Assembly: GCA_905221605.1 (NCBI GenBank)
Contig: CAJNDS010001691.1
Location: 454,417-518,416 of the forward strand
DNA from: Symbiodinium natans
Taxonomy: Eukaryota > Sar > Dinophyceae > Suessiales > Symbiodiniaceae
DNA length: 64,000 nucleotides
Reading direction: 5' to 3'
Part shown: piece after piece, positions 54,566 through 64,000 of the stretch
Numbering within the stretch: position 1 is the stretch's first letter
How the letters are laid out: every line of letters starts with the position of its first letter
The notes under the pieces: model-generated
Database searches by the model: none
What the model saw: the letters and a program-made list of their open reading frames with translations, nothing else
Told to the model about the DNA's origin: nothing
Translations under genes and position numbers: made by a program

Positions 54566-57500
54566 CACCGCAGGCGGTGCTGAAACCTCAAGCCCCACCA
54601 AAAACCCTAAACAAACCTTGCCATCTTTCCCAACCCAAGTTTTTTTTCGATACCCTAAACACCAGACCAGCAAAAAACCCAAATCCCTACCCAAAGAAAC
54701 ATCGTCCTCGGCGCTGAGGGGCGGCGCACTCTGCACGTGTGGCTCTGCCTCGGCGAGGGGCTCCGGTTTCATCCTGGCGGGCTTAAGGGTTTGGGGTTTA
54801 GGGTTTAGGGTTTAGGGTTTAGGGTTTAGGGTTTAGGGTTTAGGGTTTAGGGTTTAGGGTTTAGGGTTTAGGGTTTAGGGTTTAGGGTTTAGGGTTTAGG
54901 GTTTAGGGTTTAGGGTTTAGGGTTTAGGGTTTAGGGTTTAGGGTTTAGGGTTTAGGGTTTAGGGTTTAGGGTTTAGGGTTTAGGGTTTAGGTTTAGAGCT
55001 TCGTGTTTAGGGTTGAGGGATGAGGGTACTGATTCTTCAAAGGGAAGAAGGGAACGATGGTACCTTAGAGCCTTAATAATTAGAATCGAGTTTTTTTTTT
55101 GGTAGGGGGGTGGGGTGAATTTAGTACATATTCTGATATAGGGATCATGAGGGAATACTATTTCTAATTATTCCGACCCCTATATTCCGTTCTAGAACAA
55201 CCAAAAGGGCTAGGGACCGGGGATTACAAACACCTTCCCGAATAAGAGCCCAGTAGCATGCTGCTGCTTCAAGGTCTCGGGCTCGAGATGCGATGTAGTG
55301 TACTATAGGGTCGGAGTAACTACGAACAATATTCTCTTACGGCCCCTTTCTATTCATACTAGCATAACCCCCCCCCCAAAAAAAAAAAAAAAAACTATTC
55401 GAATTAAACATGCTCCTACATGATTGCGAGCCGTGTGCTTTTTCATGCTTGAGGCTTCTGCATCTCGTGTGGCGAACATATCTTGAAAGCCTGTGCTTCG
55501 AGCTTTCAGGTCTTTCCATGAGCTACTCAGGTCAGGGGACCCTCCATCCAACAAAAACCCTAAACCCTAAACCCTAAACCCTAAACCCTAAACCCTAAAC
55601 CCTAAACCCTAAAGCCAACAAGTTCAGCAGCTTAGAAAGGGGACTCCTTGAGATCCAGCCAGTGTCCACCGACACGATGGCCACGCCTGCACGGCTGAAC
55701 TCGTCGGCCACAGAGCAGGTCATCCTTAAACTGGCTGGGCTTAGGGTTTAGGGTTTAGGGTTTAGGGTTTAGGGTTTAGGGTTTAGGGTTTAGGGTTTAG
55801 GGTTTAGGGTTTAGGGTTTAGGGTTTAGGGTTTAGGGTTTAGGGTTTAGGGTTTAGGGTTTAGGGTTTAGGGTTTAGGGTTTAGGGTTTAGGGTTTAGGG
55901 TTTAGGGTTTAGGGTTTAGGGCTGGTTCTTAGTAGGGAATGCGGGAGTTAGGGCCCTACATCAGCCCGTCCCTTTTTTAGGATCCCTAGGGGGATCCTTA
56001 AAAGAAGATCGTACCCCGCCCACCCCCCACCCCCCCAGGGCAGCACGAAACAGATCCCACTATGTAGGGTTTACGGTTTAGGGTTTAGGGTTTAGGGTTT
56101 AGGTGGAGCAACCCGGCTTGCCAACGACTGGAGCGGGACGAGTCAAGTAAAGCACCCTAAACCCTAAACCCGAAATCCTAAACCCTAAACCCTAAACCCT
56201 AAACCCTAAACCCTAAACCCTAAACCCTAAACCCTAAACCCTAAGCCCAGCCAAAGAGCATATTCAGCGAGGCTTTGGCCATGTTGGTGTGGGGGTGGTT
56301 GGCCCCTTTGTTGCCAAGGGAACGGAAAGACCCCTCCTGGGAGGTGACGTTGACCACATACTTCCTTAGCTGCTGAGCTGAGACGGCCACAAAAAAGTGT
56401 GCACTTTCAGTTCGCCCTAAGCCCTAAACCCTAAACCCTAGACCCTAAGCCCCCCTAAACCCTAAACCCTAAACCCAAAAAGTGTAAAGTCTACACATTA
56501 GCTACCACGTTTCACTTCTTTCATGAGCTGCCGCCGTTTCTCCTGGAGGCCTTGCCCGACCTCGGATGGCCCTTTGACCTTAAACCCCTTAGGGTTTAGG
56601 GTTTAGGGTTTGGGGTTTGGGGTTTGGGGTTTGGGGTTTGGGGTTTAGGGTGTAGGGGCTCCCGAACAGGGATCCTCTTGAACCGAAAAAGGGCAAATAG
56701 AAAATATCCCAAGAACCTACCTAGCGACGCATCCCTAAAAAACAGTCCTGAATAGGATCCTCTCAAACCTAACAAGGGAAAAAATGGCATATCCCAAACA
56801 CCTACTGAGCGACGTATCCATAAAGGTAGCGCTTTGACAGGAACCCAGAACCCAACAAAAAGTAATAAGGTATAGTACCGAGCGACGTATCCATAAAGGT
56901 AGCGTCTGGGTATTGTGCCAGGGCCCTCGCCGCTCAGCAAGTCACGCGGCTCCTTGTCCTCCCGGCGCAAGATGCGCGCTGTCGCGTCCTTTTGGGGCTC
57001 CATCGCCTCCTTGCGGGTTGGGGGTTCGGGTTTAGGGTTTAGGGTTCAGGGTTTCGGGTTTAGGGTGTAACTAGGGTTTAGGGTTTATAGGGTCTAGGGA
57101 ACTTGCAGTCTCTTAAAAAAACTCACTTTTGCCGCTCTCCCGCCTTCGACAGCAACGAGGGCTTCAGCTCGCTGAGCAGCACGAAGGGTGCCGTCACATT
57201 GATCACCTGCACCTCCACGCTCTCAACCCATGACACCTGGGTGTCAGATATGGGGGGGGGTTGGGGGGGTTTGGGGGTTCTGGGCGGGTTTGGGCGGGTT
57301 TGGGCAGGTTTGGGGGCTTTGGGGGGTTTTTTGGGGGATTTGAACTTCCCAAAATAGGGGAGGTACCCCTGCTATACCCCTAAATAGAATGGAATCCCCT
57401 TGAAAGGGATCCCCAAAAAGGGTGTCCCCATTTTCGGAAACCCCCCCATATCATGTAGACACCGTTTGGCTCCTTCAACCACCCTTAGCCTTGAAGTCCC

Positions 57501-60500
57501 TTCAGCCTCCTTGATTTCCTCCCTAGACTCGCTTTGATCCCTAAACGGGGACCTACGTCATACCTACTATAGGGGCCTTATAACAATTAGAATAGGTTTT
57601 TGAGGACCTATTAAGAGTACTACTATCCAAGGACCATAAGGGAATACGATTCGCAACTATTCCGAGCTTTCTATTACACCTGCAAACGCAATCTCTCTGA
57701 AGCCCACCTCGCCGATCTTCGCAGTCCAGCTGGTCTCCGCCCGCAGATCCTTGGCCTCAAGGGACTACAGGAGGGACCCTTATTTTTCAGGGACCTTAGG
57801 GGTTATCTAGGGGTGGTTATTTGGGGGTTATTGGGGGGATATTTAAGGATTATTTCGGGGTTATTTAGGGGCTACTCAAGTAAAGTATGTAGGGAGTATA
57901 TAAGGTATATCTACCCCTCAATGGCCTCTGCGACGGGTAGTTGGCTAAGGCTCAGTTGCCCAGACGGGGATGCCACAGGGCCAGGGATGCTGTCGGCGAT
58001 GGCGTCGCTGTCGTCCAGCAGGTACTTGAGGTCCTATACTGAACTTGGGACCCTAGCAAAAATTAAACAATGAGCTGTTTCTTGGGAAATATAGTACCAA
58101 AAACCAAAAAACTACGATTATCATTTTGGCTGTTTCTTAGGAAATACAGCGCCCAAGAAATATACAAGGATTCCCAAGTCTCCCTCAGGGTAATATAGTA
58201 CCTACAATTATACTCTTAACTGTTTCTTAGGAAATGCAGTGCCAAAAAAAGTATTCCCAAGTCTCCCTCAGGGTAATGTAGTACCTACAATTATACTCTT
58301 AACTGTTTCTTAGGAAATACAGGGCCAAAAAAAGTACTCTTAACTGTTTCTTAGGAAATACAGTGCCAAAAAAAAGTATTCCCAAGTCTCCCTCTACCAA
58401 CAATTATACTCTTAACTGTTTCTTACGAAATACAGTGCCAAAAAAAATATTCCCAAGTCTCCCTCAGGGTCGGGTTTGCAGCCCGGGAGCTGCCGAAGCC
58501 GATCTTCGAGACCAGCCTCCAGCGGGGTTTGCTCCGCCTGCGGGGTTTAAAGGGTCTTAGGGTCTTAGGTGGTTTCTAGTTTAGGGCAGGCAGTTTAGGG
58601 TTTAGGGTTTAGGGTTTCAGGGTTTCAGGGTTTCAGGGTTTCAGGGTTTCTGGGTTTCTGGGTTTCTGGGTTCTGGGTTTAGAGCTTAGGGCAAGCATAC
58701 ATATATATATATATATATATATGCTCGCCCCCCCCCCCCCTCCAAGACATCTGCATGTACACATTGCTGTAAGAAAGAAGTCTGAAACAATCGTTTTAAC
58801 ACGAAAACCCTCGGTATTTGCAGCGTTTTCTGCATCTGCATGTATAATATGGAGAGGAGATTCTGAAAAGCCTTGGGGGTGGATCTTGGTTTATATATAT
58901 ATATATATATATATAGATGTACACACACATACAGTGTGTGTGTGTGTACATGCGTATATCTACATATGTCTCGAGTGTATACTCATACACAACAAAATGA
59001 AACATGTACAGTTTACATTATGTGCAAGATAACATAAACATGTATATTTGGTATAGGTGAAGCATATCATATCTTTCATAGAGTAAACTACAAAGTTACA
59101 TATGAAAACCGTTTATATTACCTGAGAATGGAATTATACATCGCAAAAGGCGCATGTCAATGTGGGGCCGGCACGCTTGGTTGCCTGACATCTCTGGGCA
59201 GGTATGGGACTTTCTTTGGGCGGTCAAGTCGACACAGTTGACCCAGGTTTTGCGCCGTCAGAAGTGCACGCAATGACGTACGACTTGGGATGAGTCCACT
59301 AATATGGATTATAAAAGGGGGTACTATAACCCCTACTAAGGACTGTTAGTTACAAGTAGTACAAGGGGGGACATTCCAACGTACGACGTGCAATTGAAAC
59401 ACTTTGCATGGCACGCATAATCTGCCTCGACAAGAGCCTTGTAGTGTGCGGGTGGGCGCTTCACCGTCTGAGCAGCATTGTTGATAAGAAAGTCCAGCTT
59501 CGGAAACATGCTTGCGAGGTGCTTTCCCAAAGCGGCGACAGTGGGCACGTTGCGAAAGTCCGCCCCATACACGGACAGTCGCGACATCCAGGAGGCAGAG
59601 TCTGACTCTTGGCTGAATCGCCTCAGGCAGTCTCTGGGAAAGCGTGTGGTCACTGCCACTTCGCAGCCCATGCGGAGCAGCTTCAGGGCCGTGGCATAGC
59701 CGATGTTCACGCGGCCACCGGTTACGATGGCTGTCTTGCCATTGAGGTCGGCTTGCTGGCAAAGCTTGTCTCTGCTGAGAGCCTCGCAAGCACCGCAGAG
59801 TCGGGGTCGTTCCGCCAAGGTGGCGGAGGGGTCGATGCGCTCGCGGCACATGTAACACCTTGGTAGGAACTCATTGCCCCGTCGGCTCTCCCAGAGATCC
59901 ACATTCTTCCAGCGCACACCTGGCAACCCATCCTTCTCCATGCTCACGCTGAGGAGCGTCTCGATGGACTTCTCGGAAGCCGACTCATCACCCGAGATAT
60001 AACGGTACTTGCCGGCAATGAGGTCACTATCTGGAAGATTCCAGAGACCCTTGGACTGATAGTCAATGCCCTCCCGAATTCGCTGCCTCTTGGACTCGTG
60101 AATCTCCATGTACTGGTCCAGGTGCATCCCAAGGAGCATGCGGGCCACAAAAGGCAGCTCCACTTCGCCTTCTTGGTAGCCCAGCAACCATCTTATAACA
60201 AGGGCACCCTTTGTTTGGGTGGGCTATACTTTATAAGGGAAACCAGAACCAAAAAAAAGAGGGTAAAGGGCACCAGTGGGCTACCAAGTCGCCGTACCCC
60301 AAATCCTGGCCAGCAGAAACGAAGCCGTTCAAGGCCGCGATGCGGCGAGCTGTTTCCTCATCCAAGGTTTTGGGCAGGTCGCATCGGGGATGGTGCTTGC
60401 AAATCTCGAAGAACACAGTTCCAAAGCCTCGCCACTCTTTATTCTGGTTTAGGGTTTAGGGTTTAGGGTTTAGTGTTTAGGGTTTAGGGTTTAGATTTAT

Positions 60501-60716
60501 TCTCATGCACCCTTTTTGAAGGTTGCAGAGCATGGCCGACTGAACCCGCTGAGCGTGGGCTCATAAGATGTAAAGCTAAACACTAAACCCTAAACCCTAA
60601 ACAGTGAACTTCGAATGTCTGGTATTACCTCCGCGCCTCGGCTCTTGTATTTCAGGATCCGAGGTCCAGTGGACCACCTCCGGAGCTTCGCCGGCTCCAC
60701 GAAGTTGTACCCGGTC
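54079..60716 (-). CDS. atypical short-chain dehydrogenase/reductase, at least 13 exons
   Basis: Minus-strand exons: 60,629-60,716; 60,293-60,443; about 59,380-60,168; about 58,455-58,537; 57,915-58,033; about 57,680-57,756; 57,127-57,236; about 56,915-57,015; 56,506-56,578; about 56,252-56,400; 55,620-55,724; 54,701-54,773; 54,079-54,128. The long exon has a Cys-pair region (CYMC...CGAC), the nucleotide-binding motif TAIVTGGRVNIGYATALKL and NNAAQTVKRPP. Later exons give VQVINVTAPFVLLSELKP, YVVNVTSQEGSFRSLG with HPHTNMAKASLNML, ADEFSRAGVAIVSVDTGW and APPLSAEDD|DGAARVLDPI, the usual order of this NAD(P)-dependent family. Phases agree across the first three exons and the last two. The Lys motif has HTNMAK where classical enzymes have YxxxK. 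Introns are element- and repeat-filled. Substrate unknown. Confidence 0.8.
54531..54563. repeat. long C homopolymer
   Basis: An uninterrupted run of about 30 C inside a dehydrogenase intron. Similar G/C runs lie at 37,776-37,793, 53,147-53,166 and 58,729-58,740. Confidence 0.9.
54785..54995. repeat. TTTAGGG array, about 29 copies
   Basis: Near-perfect array inside the intron between dehydrogenase exons 54,701-54,773 and 55,620-55,724, abutting the exon. Confidence 0.96.
55739..55922. repeat. TTTAGGG array, about 26 copies
   Basis: Near-perfect array upstream (minus-strand sense) of the dehydrogenase exon at 55,620-55,724, within the same intron as the CCCTAAA array at 56,155-56,247. The two face each other. 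Confidence 0.96.
56630..56905. repeat. intron filled with element fragments
   Basis: Contains GGATCCTCTTGAACCGAA and GGATCCTCTCAAACC type halves, and a 33-bp direct repeat (GAGCGACGTATCCATAAAGG) at 56,808-56,838 and 56,879-56,905. It lies between dehydrogenase exons. TTTGGGG variants of the telomere-type repeat lie at 56,603-56,645. Confidence 0.65.
58036..58455. repeat. tandemly amplified X-family intron element
   Basis: About five copies of an 85-95 bp unit (CTGTTTCTTAGGAAATACAG, CCCAAGTCTCCCTC) fill the whole intron between dehydrogenase exons 58,455-58,537 and 57,915-58,033. The same element occurs once as a single intron in the kelch gene. Confidence 0.85.
58565..59275. other. intron-like region with microsatellites
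   Basis: TTTAGGG and TTTCAGGG/TTTCTGGG variants (58,590-58,680), two (AT)n tracts (58,698-58,721 and 58,893-58,915), and a GT/CA run (58,920-58,950). A minus-strand exon of the dehydrogenase could lie near 59,150-59,275, but I cannot define it. Confidence 0.5.
59285..59378. mobile_element. element with 9-bp duplication in the dehydrogenase gene
   Basis: ACGTACGAC flanks it at 59,276-59,284 and 59,379-59,387. Ends TTGGGATGAGTCC and GGACATTCCAA are inverted. Its CCTACTAAGGACTGTTAG part matches the arm of the element at 45,623-45,769. It marks the 3' end of the long dehydrogenase exon. Confidence 0.75.
60169..60292 (-). mobile_element. introner-like GC-AG intron in the dehydrogenase gene
   Basis: 124 bp. 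TCGCC is duplicated at 60,165-60,169 and 60,289-60,293 (GGCGA on the minus strand). The intron starts with the GC of one copy, and its terminal AG uses the first G of the other. Removal joins GQDLGYG to EVELPFVAR in frame. Inverted ends CTTGGTAGCCCA/TGGGCTACCAAG. Confidence 0.85.
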
Positions 60717-60721
60717 CTGAG

Positions 60722-60858
60722 GTAGGGTTTAGGGTTTAGGGTTTAGGGTTTAGGGTTTAGGGTTTAGGGTTTAGGGTTTAGGGTTTAGGGTTTAGGGTTT
60801 AGGGTTTAGGGTTTAGGGTTTAGGGTTTAGGGTTTAGGGTTTAGGGTTTAGGGTTTAG
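60722..60858. repeat. TTTAGGG array, about 19 copies
   Basis: Near-perfect array directly upstream (minus sense) of the first recognised dehydrogenase exon; the exon's acceptor CTCAG| lies 5 bp from it. Confidence 0.95.
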
Positions 60859-60949
60859 CACTGTGCCTAGGTGTGTGTAGGCAACGGAGAAAAAACCACC
60901 CGCCCAAAGAATCCCATAACATTGAGGAAATAAGGTTTTTACTAAGTTC

Positions 60950-61110
60950 TGTGCAGACGCACCCAATGGGGGGCCAAAGGGGTCAGAGGGGCCGATAAAG
61001 ATCAAATCGCCACATTCGTGCTGAACAATGGGGCGGCCAAAGGGGCCAGAGGGGCCGAAATGGAGGGGGCTAGAATTGATCAAATCGCAAAATTCGTGTT
61101 TAACATTTAG
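60950..61110. repeat. tandem pair of about 75 bp
   Basis: GGCCAAAGGGGYCAGAGGGG...GATCAAATCGC...ATTCGTG occurs twice in a row. No firm coding. Confidence 0.65.
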
Positions 61111-61297
61111 GTATATATGATTTAGGGTTGAGAGTTTAGTTGAGGGTTTAGGGTTTCGTATAACTCGTATAAACTGGGGGGGGGGGGGTTCAGGGTTGAG
61201 AGTTTAGGGCACCAACGGTAACTCTCATACCGATACCCTGAAGAAGGAAGGATGGACCGGGCATACTTCCCCTAAGCCTTAAACCCTGAACCCTGAA

Positions 61298-61400
61298 CCC
61301 CAAACCCTAAACCCTAAACCCTAAACCCTAAACCCTAAACCCTAAACCCTAAACCCTAAACCCTAAATCCTAAATCCTAAACCCTAACCCGAAACCCTAA
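61298..61400. repeat. CCCTAAA array, about 13 copies
   Basis: Tandem heptamers with a few variants (CCCTAAAT). Confidence 0.92.
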
Positions 61401-61403
61401 GCC

Positions 61404-61483
61404 CCTTTGGGTCGAATCTCGGTTCCCTTTCATGGATCAACCCGCAGCTGCCCCTGTAGCTCGAACGGCTATTTCGCTGCTGC
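61404..61483 (-). CDS. possible exon, function unknown
   Basis: The minus frame NSRSSYRGSCGLIHEREPRF lies between a CCCTAAA block and a TTTAGGG block, with an AG acceptor at GGCAG|. Unidentified. Confidence 0.3.
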
Positions 61484-62219
61484 CATAGTTTAGGGTTTAG
61501 GGTTTAGGGTTTAGGGTTTAGGGTTTAGGGTTCTCTCTACCTATTCCCACCGTAGAACCAGTTTGAGAGAGCAACGCGTTTCACATTCCGTTGGTTTTCT
61601 GTAAGCAAAGAACAAAAGCGCCACGTAGCTGATGCGGAGACTATCGATTCTGTATCGTGTTGTGGCAACTTGGGGTAGCCAAGTTCTCTGTCCAAACAAG
61701 CGTTTTGGATCATTTTTCCTAAGCCCTAAACCCTAAACCCTGCTGCTTGGGCGGGGATTGCGGTTGTGGGTCGGTGGGCTGGCTCGTGTAGGCGCTGGGG
61801 GCTGAGGTTCTTGCTTTCTGCTCAGGAAGAGGTTTATTGGTTTATGGTTTAGGGCTTATAGGGTTTAGGGTTTAGGGTTTAGGGTTTAGGGAGCCCTAAA
61901 CCCTGAACCCTAAAGCCTAAACCCTAAACCCTAAACCTGAATGCCCGTCTCGGCCAATATGGGGGGGTTTCGAAAACAGGGGTGCCCTGTTTGGGGTCCC
62001 TTTAAGGGGATTCTATTCTATTTGGGGTATGAAAGGGGTACCCCTTTTTTGGGAATAGACATATACAAATATACGCCGGCTCCGCAGTGGTCATGCTACG
62101 AACAACCTGGCGGTCTGTTGTTGTCGTCATCTGTTTTTGGCGGTAGTTGCTGGTTCAAGCATGGAGAGCAGCGAGTGCGATGAGAGTGGCTGCAAGATTG
62201 CTTCCGGAAAACTCCGATG

Positions 62220-63858
62220 CTATGTATGAAAACAGCGCTCTAAACGGCTCAGGCCGCGCTTGGACAACTGAGAGCAGGTCTGCAGCGATCGAAGCGTCCT
62301 GGGTAAAGCAAGCACGTTCTGGCCATCGAAACCCAGGCTGATGCAGTCCAAGTCGAAAAAGTTCAAAACCTCGTCCATCCGTTTGTAAAGAATGACCATG
62401 ACTTGCACGGTGCGGAATGGCCAGCCGCCCCAGATGCTAAGTGCGTTGGCTGATCGCAGCAGGCGAATGTCACGAGAGTAGCCTGCGCTGTTGAGTTGAA
62501 CTTCCTCTGGGATCCCCCTTCGCCTCCTCTTCAGAAGCATTTTCTTGCGCATCTCCGTGATGTTCTTGCAGATGGTGTGTATCGTCTGCCTCAAGAGCTG
62601 CCTGCCTTCTTCTTCTGTCTCACAGCAGATGAAGACATCGATATCAGAGGAGGCAAAGCCCCAGGAGTCCTTGTTGCCCGTACTGCCGGCGGGTAGCCAA
62701 AGTTGCTCGGCCGGCTTGCTAGCATTGTCCACGGCTTCCTCCCCCGCGGCCGCGAACGCCAGGATGTTCTGCAAGACCTGCGGCGACTGTCCGATTCGCA
62801 GCCTAGGATGCTCAGTAACCCAGGATTAAAAAGGGTACCCTCTTTTGCTTAAAGGGGTTTTTCAGGGAACCTAAACCCCCCCAAACAAGGGAATAAGGGC
62901 ACTACTGGGCATCCGAGCAGCTTCTTCAGCAAGGAGAAGCAGGCCACCTCGGACGCGACGAGCTTGTAAAGAGGTTGCAACTTCGGATGCTTCCAAAGCT
63001 GTGCGCACGCGAGGATTGCACCGCCAGCCACGAAAATCTTCTGAGTGGGTTCCTAGGATGGCCCTTATAAATGCCTCTGAAAAACACTCCTGAGAGTAGG
63101 ATCCTCTTAAGCCTACTATGAGGGAAAACTTCTAAACTATCCCAAGGGCCTACCACGCTAAACCCTAAACCCTAAACCCTAAACCCTAAACCCTAAACCC
63201 CAAATCCCAAACATCCCAAGGGCCTGCCTAGGGGCTCGTGGGATGTTGAAGACATCTCGCAAGATTCCCTTGGTGAAGAGGTCGAAGACCAGCTTGAAGC
63301 CCCGGAGGTTCGGCATCATCGAGGAGCTACCCAACCTAGGATGCCCCTTAAAACCTTAGGGTTTGGGGTTTAGGGTTTGGGGTTTAGGGTTTAGGGTTTA
63401 GGGTTTAGGGTTCCTGAAATAACAAAATGTCGCCAAGGGCCTACCTAGCAACTCAACGGAAAACCTCAGGGTCGCAGCTGGCGAGGTGTCCTTTTTGGAC
63501 TCTTCAGGGAGGGGGGGTTCAAGGTTAAGGGAGGGGGGTTTAGGGTTTAGGGTTTAGGATTTGGGGTTTCGGGTCTAGGGTTTAGGGCATGTAACTCGAG
63601 GTTCCCTAATACTCCCCAGTACTCCCTAAGGCTCCCAAAGCTTCCCCAAGGTCCCCTAGGAACCTACCCCCCTTAAGAACCCCCCTCCCTTAAGAACCCT
63701 AAACACTAAACCGTAAACCCTAAACCCTAAACCCCAAACCCTAAACCCTAAACCCTAAACCCTAAACCCTGTACTGTCCTGCAGCGGCTCCACCCGAGGA
63801 TGAGACCTCTCGGAGGAGGACAGGAGTCGCTCCGCCAGGATCGAAGTTCGGAGCATTC
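62220..63858 (-). CDS. nucleotidyltransferase-like protein, five exons
   Basis: Minus-strand exons 63,768-63,858; 63,450-63,499; 63,236-63,335; 62,922-63,052; and about 62,222-62,802 join with matching phases. Key segments are NLRGFKLVFDLFTKGILRDV, KIFVAGGAILACAQL, GFASSDIDVFICCETEEEGR, WPFRTVQVMVILYKRMDEVL and FFDLDCISLGFDGQNVLALP. AGG-x-L followed by SDIDVF and then FDLDC...FDG is the layout of a conserved nucleotidyltransferase-fold domain seen in ankyrin-type proteins of protists, fungi and large viruses; the two Asp of DID would bind metal. Biochemical activity is unknown. The introns are GC-AG elements, two containing telomere-type repeats. The stop at 62,220 may be intronic. Confidence 0.65.
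62803..62921 (-). mobile_element. introner-like GC-AG intron
   Basis: 119 bp. GCAGC is duplicated at 62,798-62,802 and 62,917-62,921. On the minus strand the intron opens with the GC of GCTGC, and the second copy follows the CTAG acceptor. Removal gives SLLKK|LRIGQSPQVLQN in frame. Ends CCTAGGATGCTCAG/CTGGGCATCCGAG are inverted. Confidence 0.85.
63053..63235 (-). mobile_element. GC-AG intron with telomere-type repeats
   Basis: 183 bp. Imperfect target words GGTTC (63,048-63,052) and GGCTC (63,233-63,237). The donor is GCCCCTAGG. The acceptor is CCTAG|GAACC or CTCAG|AAG, and both keep the frame. The interior holds CCCTAAA copies (63,158-63,200). Confidence 0.7.
63336..63449 (-). mobile_element. 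GC-AG intron with telomere-type repeats
   Basis: 114 bp between exons 63,450-63,499 and 63,236-63,335. Donor GAGTT|GCTAGG and acceptor CCTAG|GTTGGG keep the frame (FSVEL then LGSSSMMPN). Inverted ends CCTAGGATGCCC/GGGCCTACCTAG. Seven TTTAGGG-type copies fill the core. Confidence 0.78.
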
Positions 63859-64000
63859 CTGGGCTTATACGGGCTTAGGGTTTAGGGTTTAGGGTTTAGG
63901 GTTTAGGGTTGAACACCCTCTGAGACAAACAAGCTGAATATGATCCTCTTAAACCCAACTAAGGGAAAACATATCCCGATTGGGCCTACCGAGATTCCAT

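Noticed and set aside
58686..58928. Minus-strand Tyr/Ile-rich frame
   Set aside because: Produced by the (AT)n microsatellites.
54785..60858. A chromosome end (true telomere)
   Set aside because: Heptamer arrays occur in both orientations and lie between exons of one gene, so they are internal.

Overview
The window looks like nuclear DNA of a dinoflagellate. The basis is: very many blocks of the plant/dinoflagellate-type telomere heptamer (TTTAGGG/CCCTAAA) inside the sequence; genes cut into many tiny exons; introns that behave as transposed elements with target-site duplications and often a GC (not GT) donor; and a Ty1/copia retrotransposon. A Suessiales-type genome (Symbiodiniaceae or Polarella) is the inference; no species can be named from the sequence alone.

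Layout. 1-17 kb: sparse genic DNA with an aldehyde-dehydrogenase exon, a frameshifted superfamily-1 helicase fragment, a short plus-strand coding exon with a tandem duplication, minisatellites, and a multi-pass membrane-protein gene on the minus strand (11.6-14.7 kb). 17.4-27.3 kb: one nearly complete minus-strand Ty1/copia element with near-identical 379-bp LTRs, a primer-binding site, a gag-protease-integrase ORF, an RT-RNase H ORF with an unusual C-terminal extension of about 650 residues, and one frame break just after the integrase catalytic Glu. 28.5-31.2 kb: a frame-broken kelch gene with an intron insertion, between two direct repeats. 31.4-32.6 kb: an assembly gap followed by a 70-bp satellite that carries a 109-bp inserted element.

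From about 34 kb to the end the character changes. Telomere-type repeats occur every few hundred bases. Short GC-rich segments between them are open reading segments with splice signals. Followed by hand on the minus strand, several join into recognisable proteins: a RING-type E3 ligase (34.3-36.5 kb), an atypical short-chain dehydrogenase/reductase with at least 13 exons (54.1-60.7 kb), and a nucleotidyltransferase-like protein (62.2-63.9 kb). Other exon sets (39.7-40.2, 42.2-44.0, 44.8-46.1, 47.5-48.1, 48.4-51.3, 52.0-53.3 and 61.4 kb) are coding-like but unidentified. Nearly all are on the minus strand, which fits the one-directional gene arrays known in dinoflagellates.

The most interesting system is the intron population. 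Many introns are 108-183 bp elements with terminal inverted repeats and 3-11 bp target duplications. In several the duplicated target supplies the 5' splice dinucleotide (GC or GT) and the element end supplies the AG. Telomere-type repeats lie inside many of them, and often the donor itself is GTTTAGGG. The window therefore seems to catch introner-like elements, carrying telomere-repeat cargo, building genes' introns.
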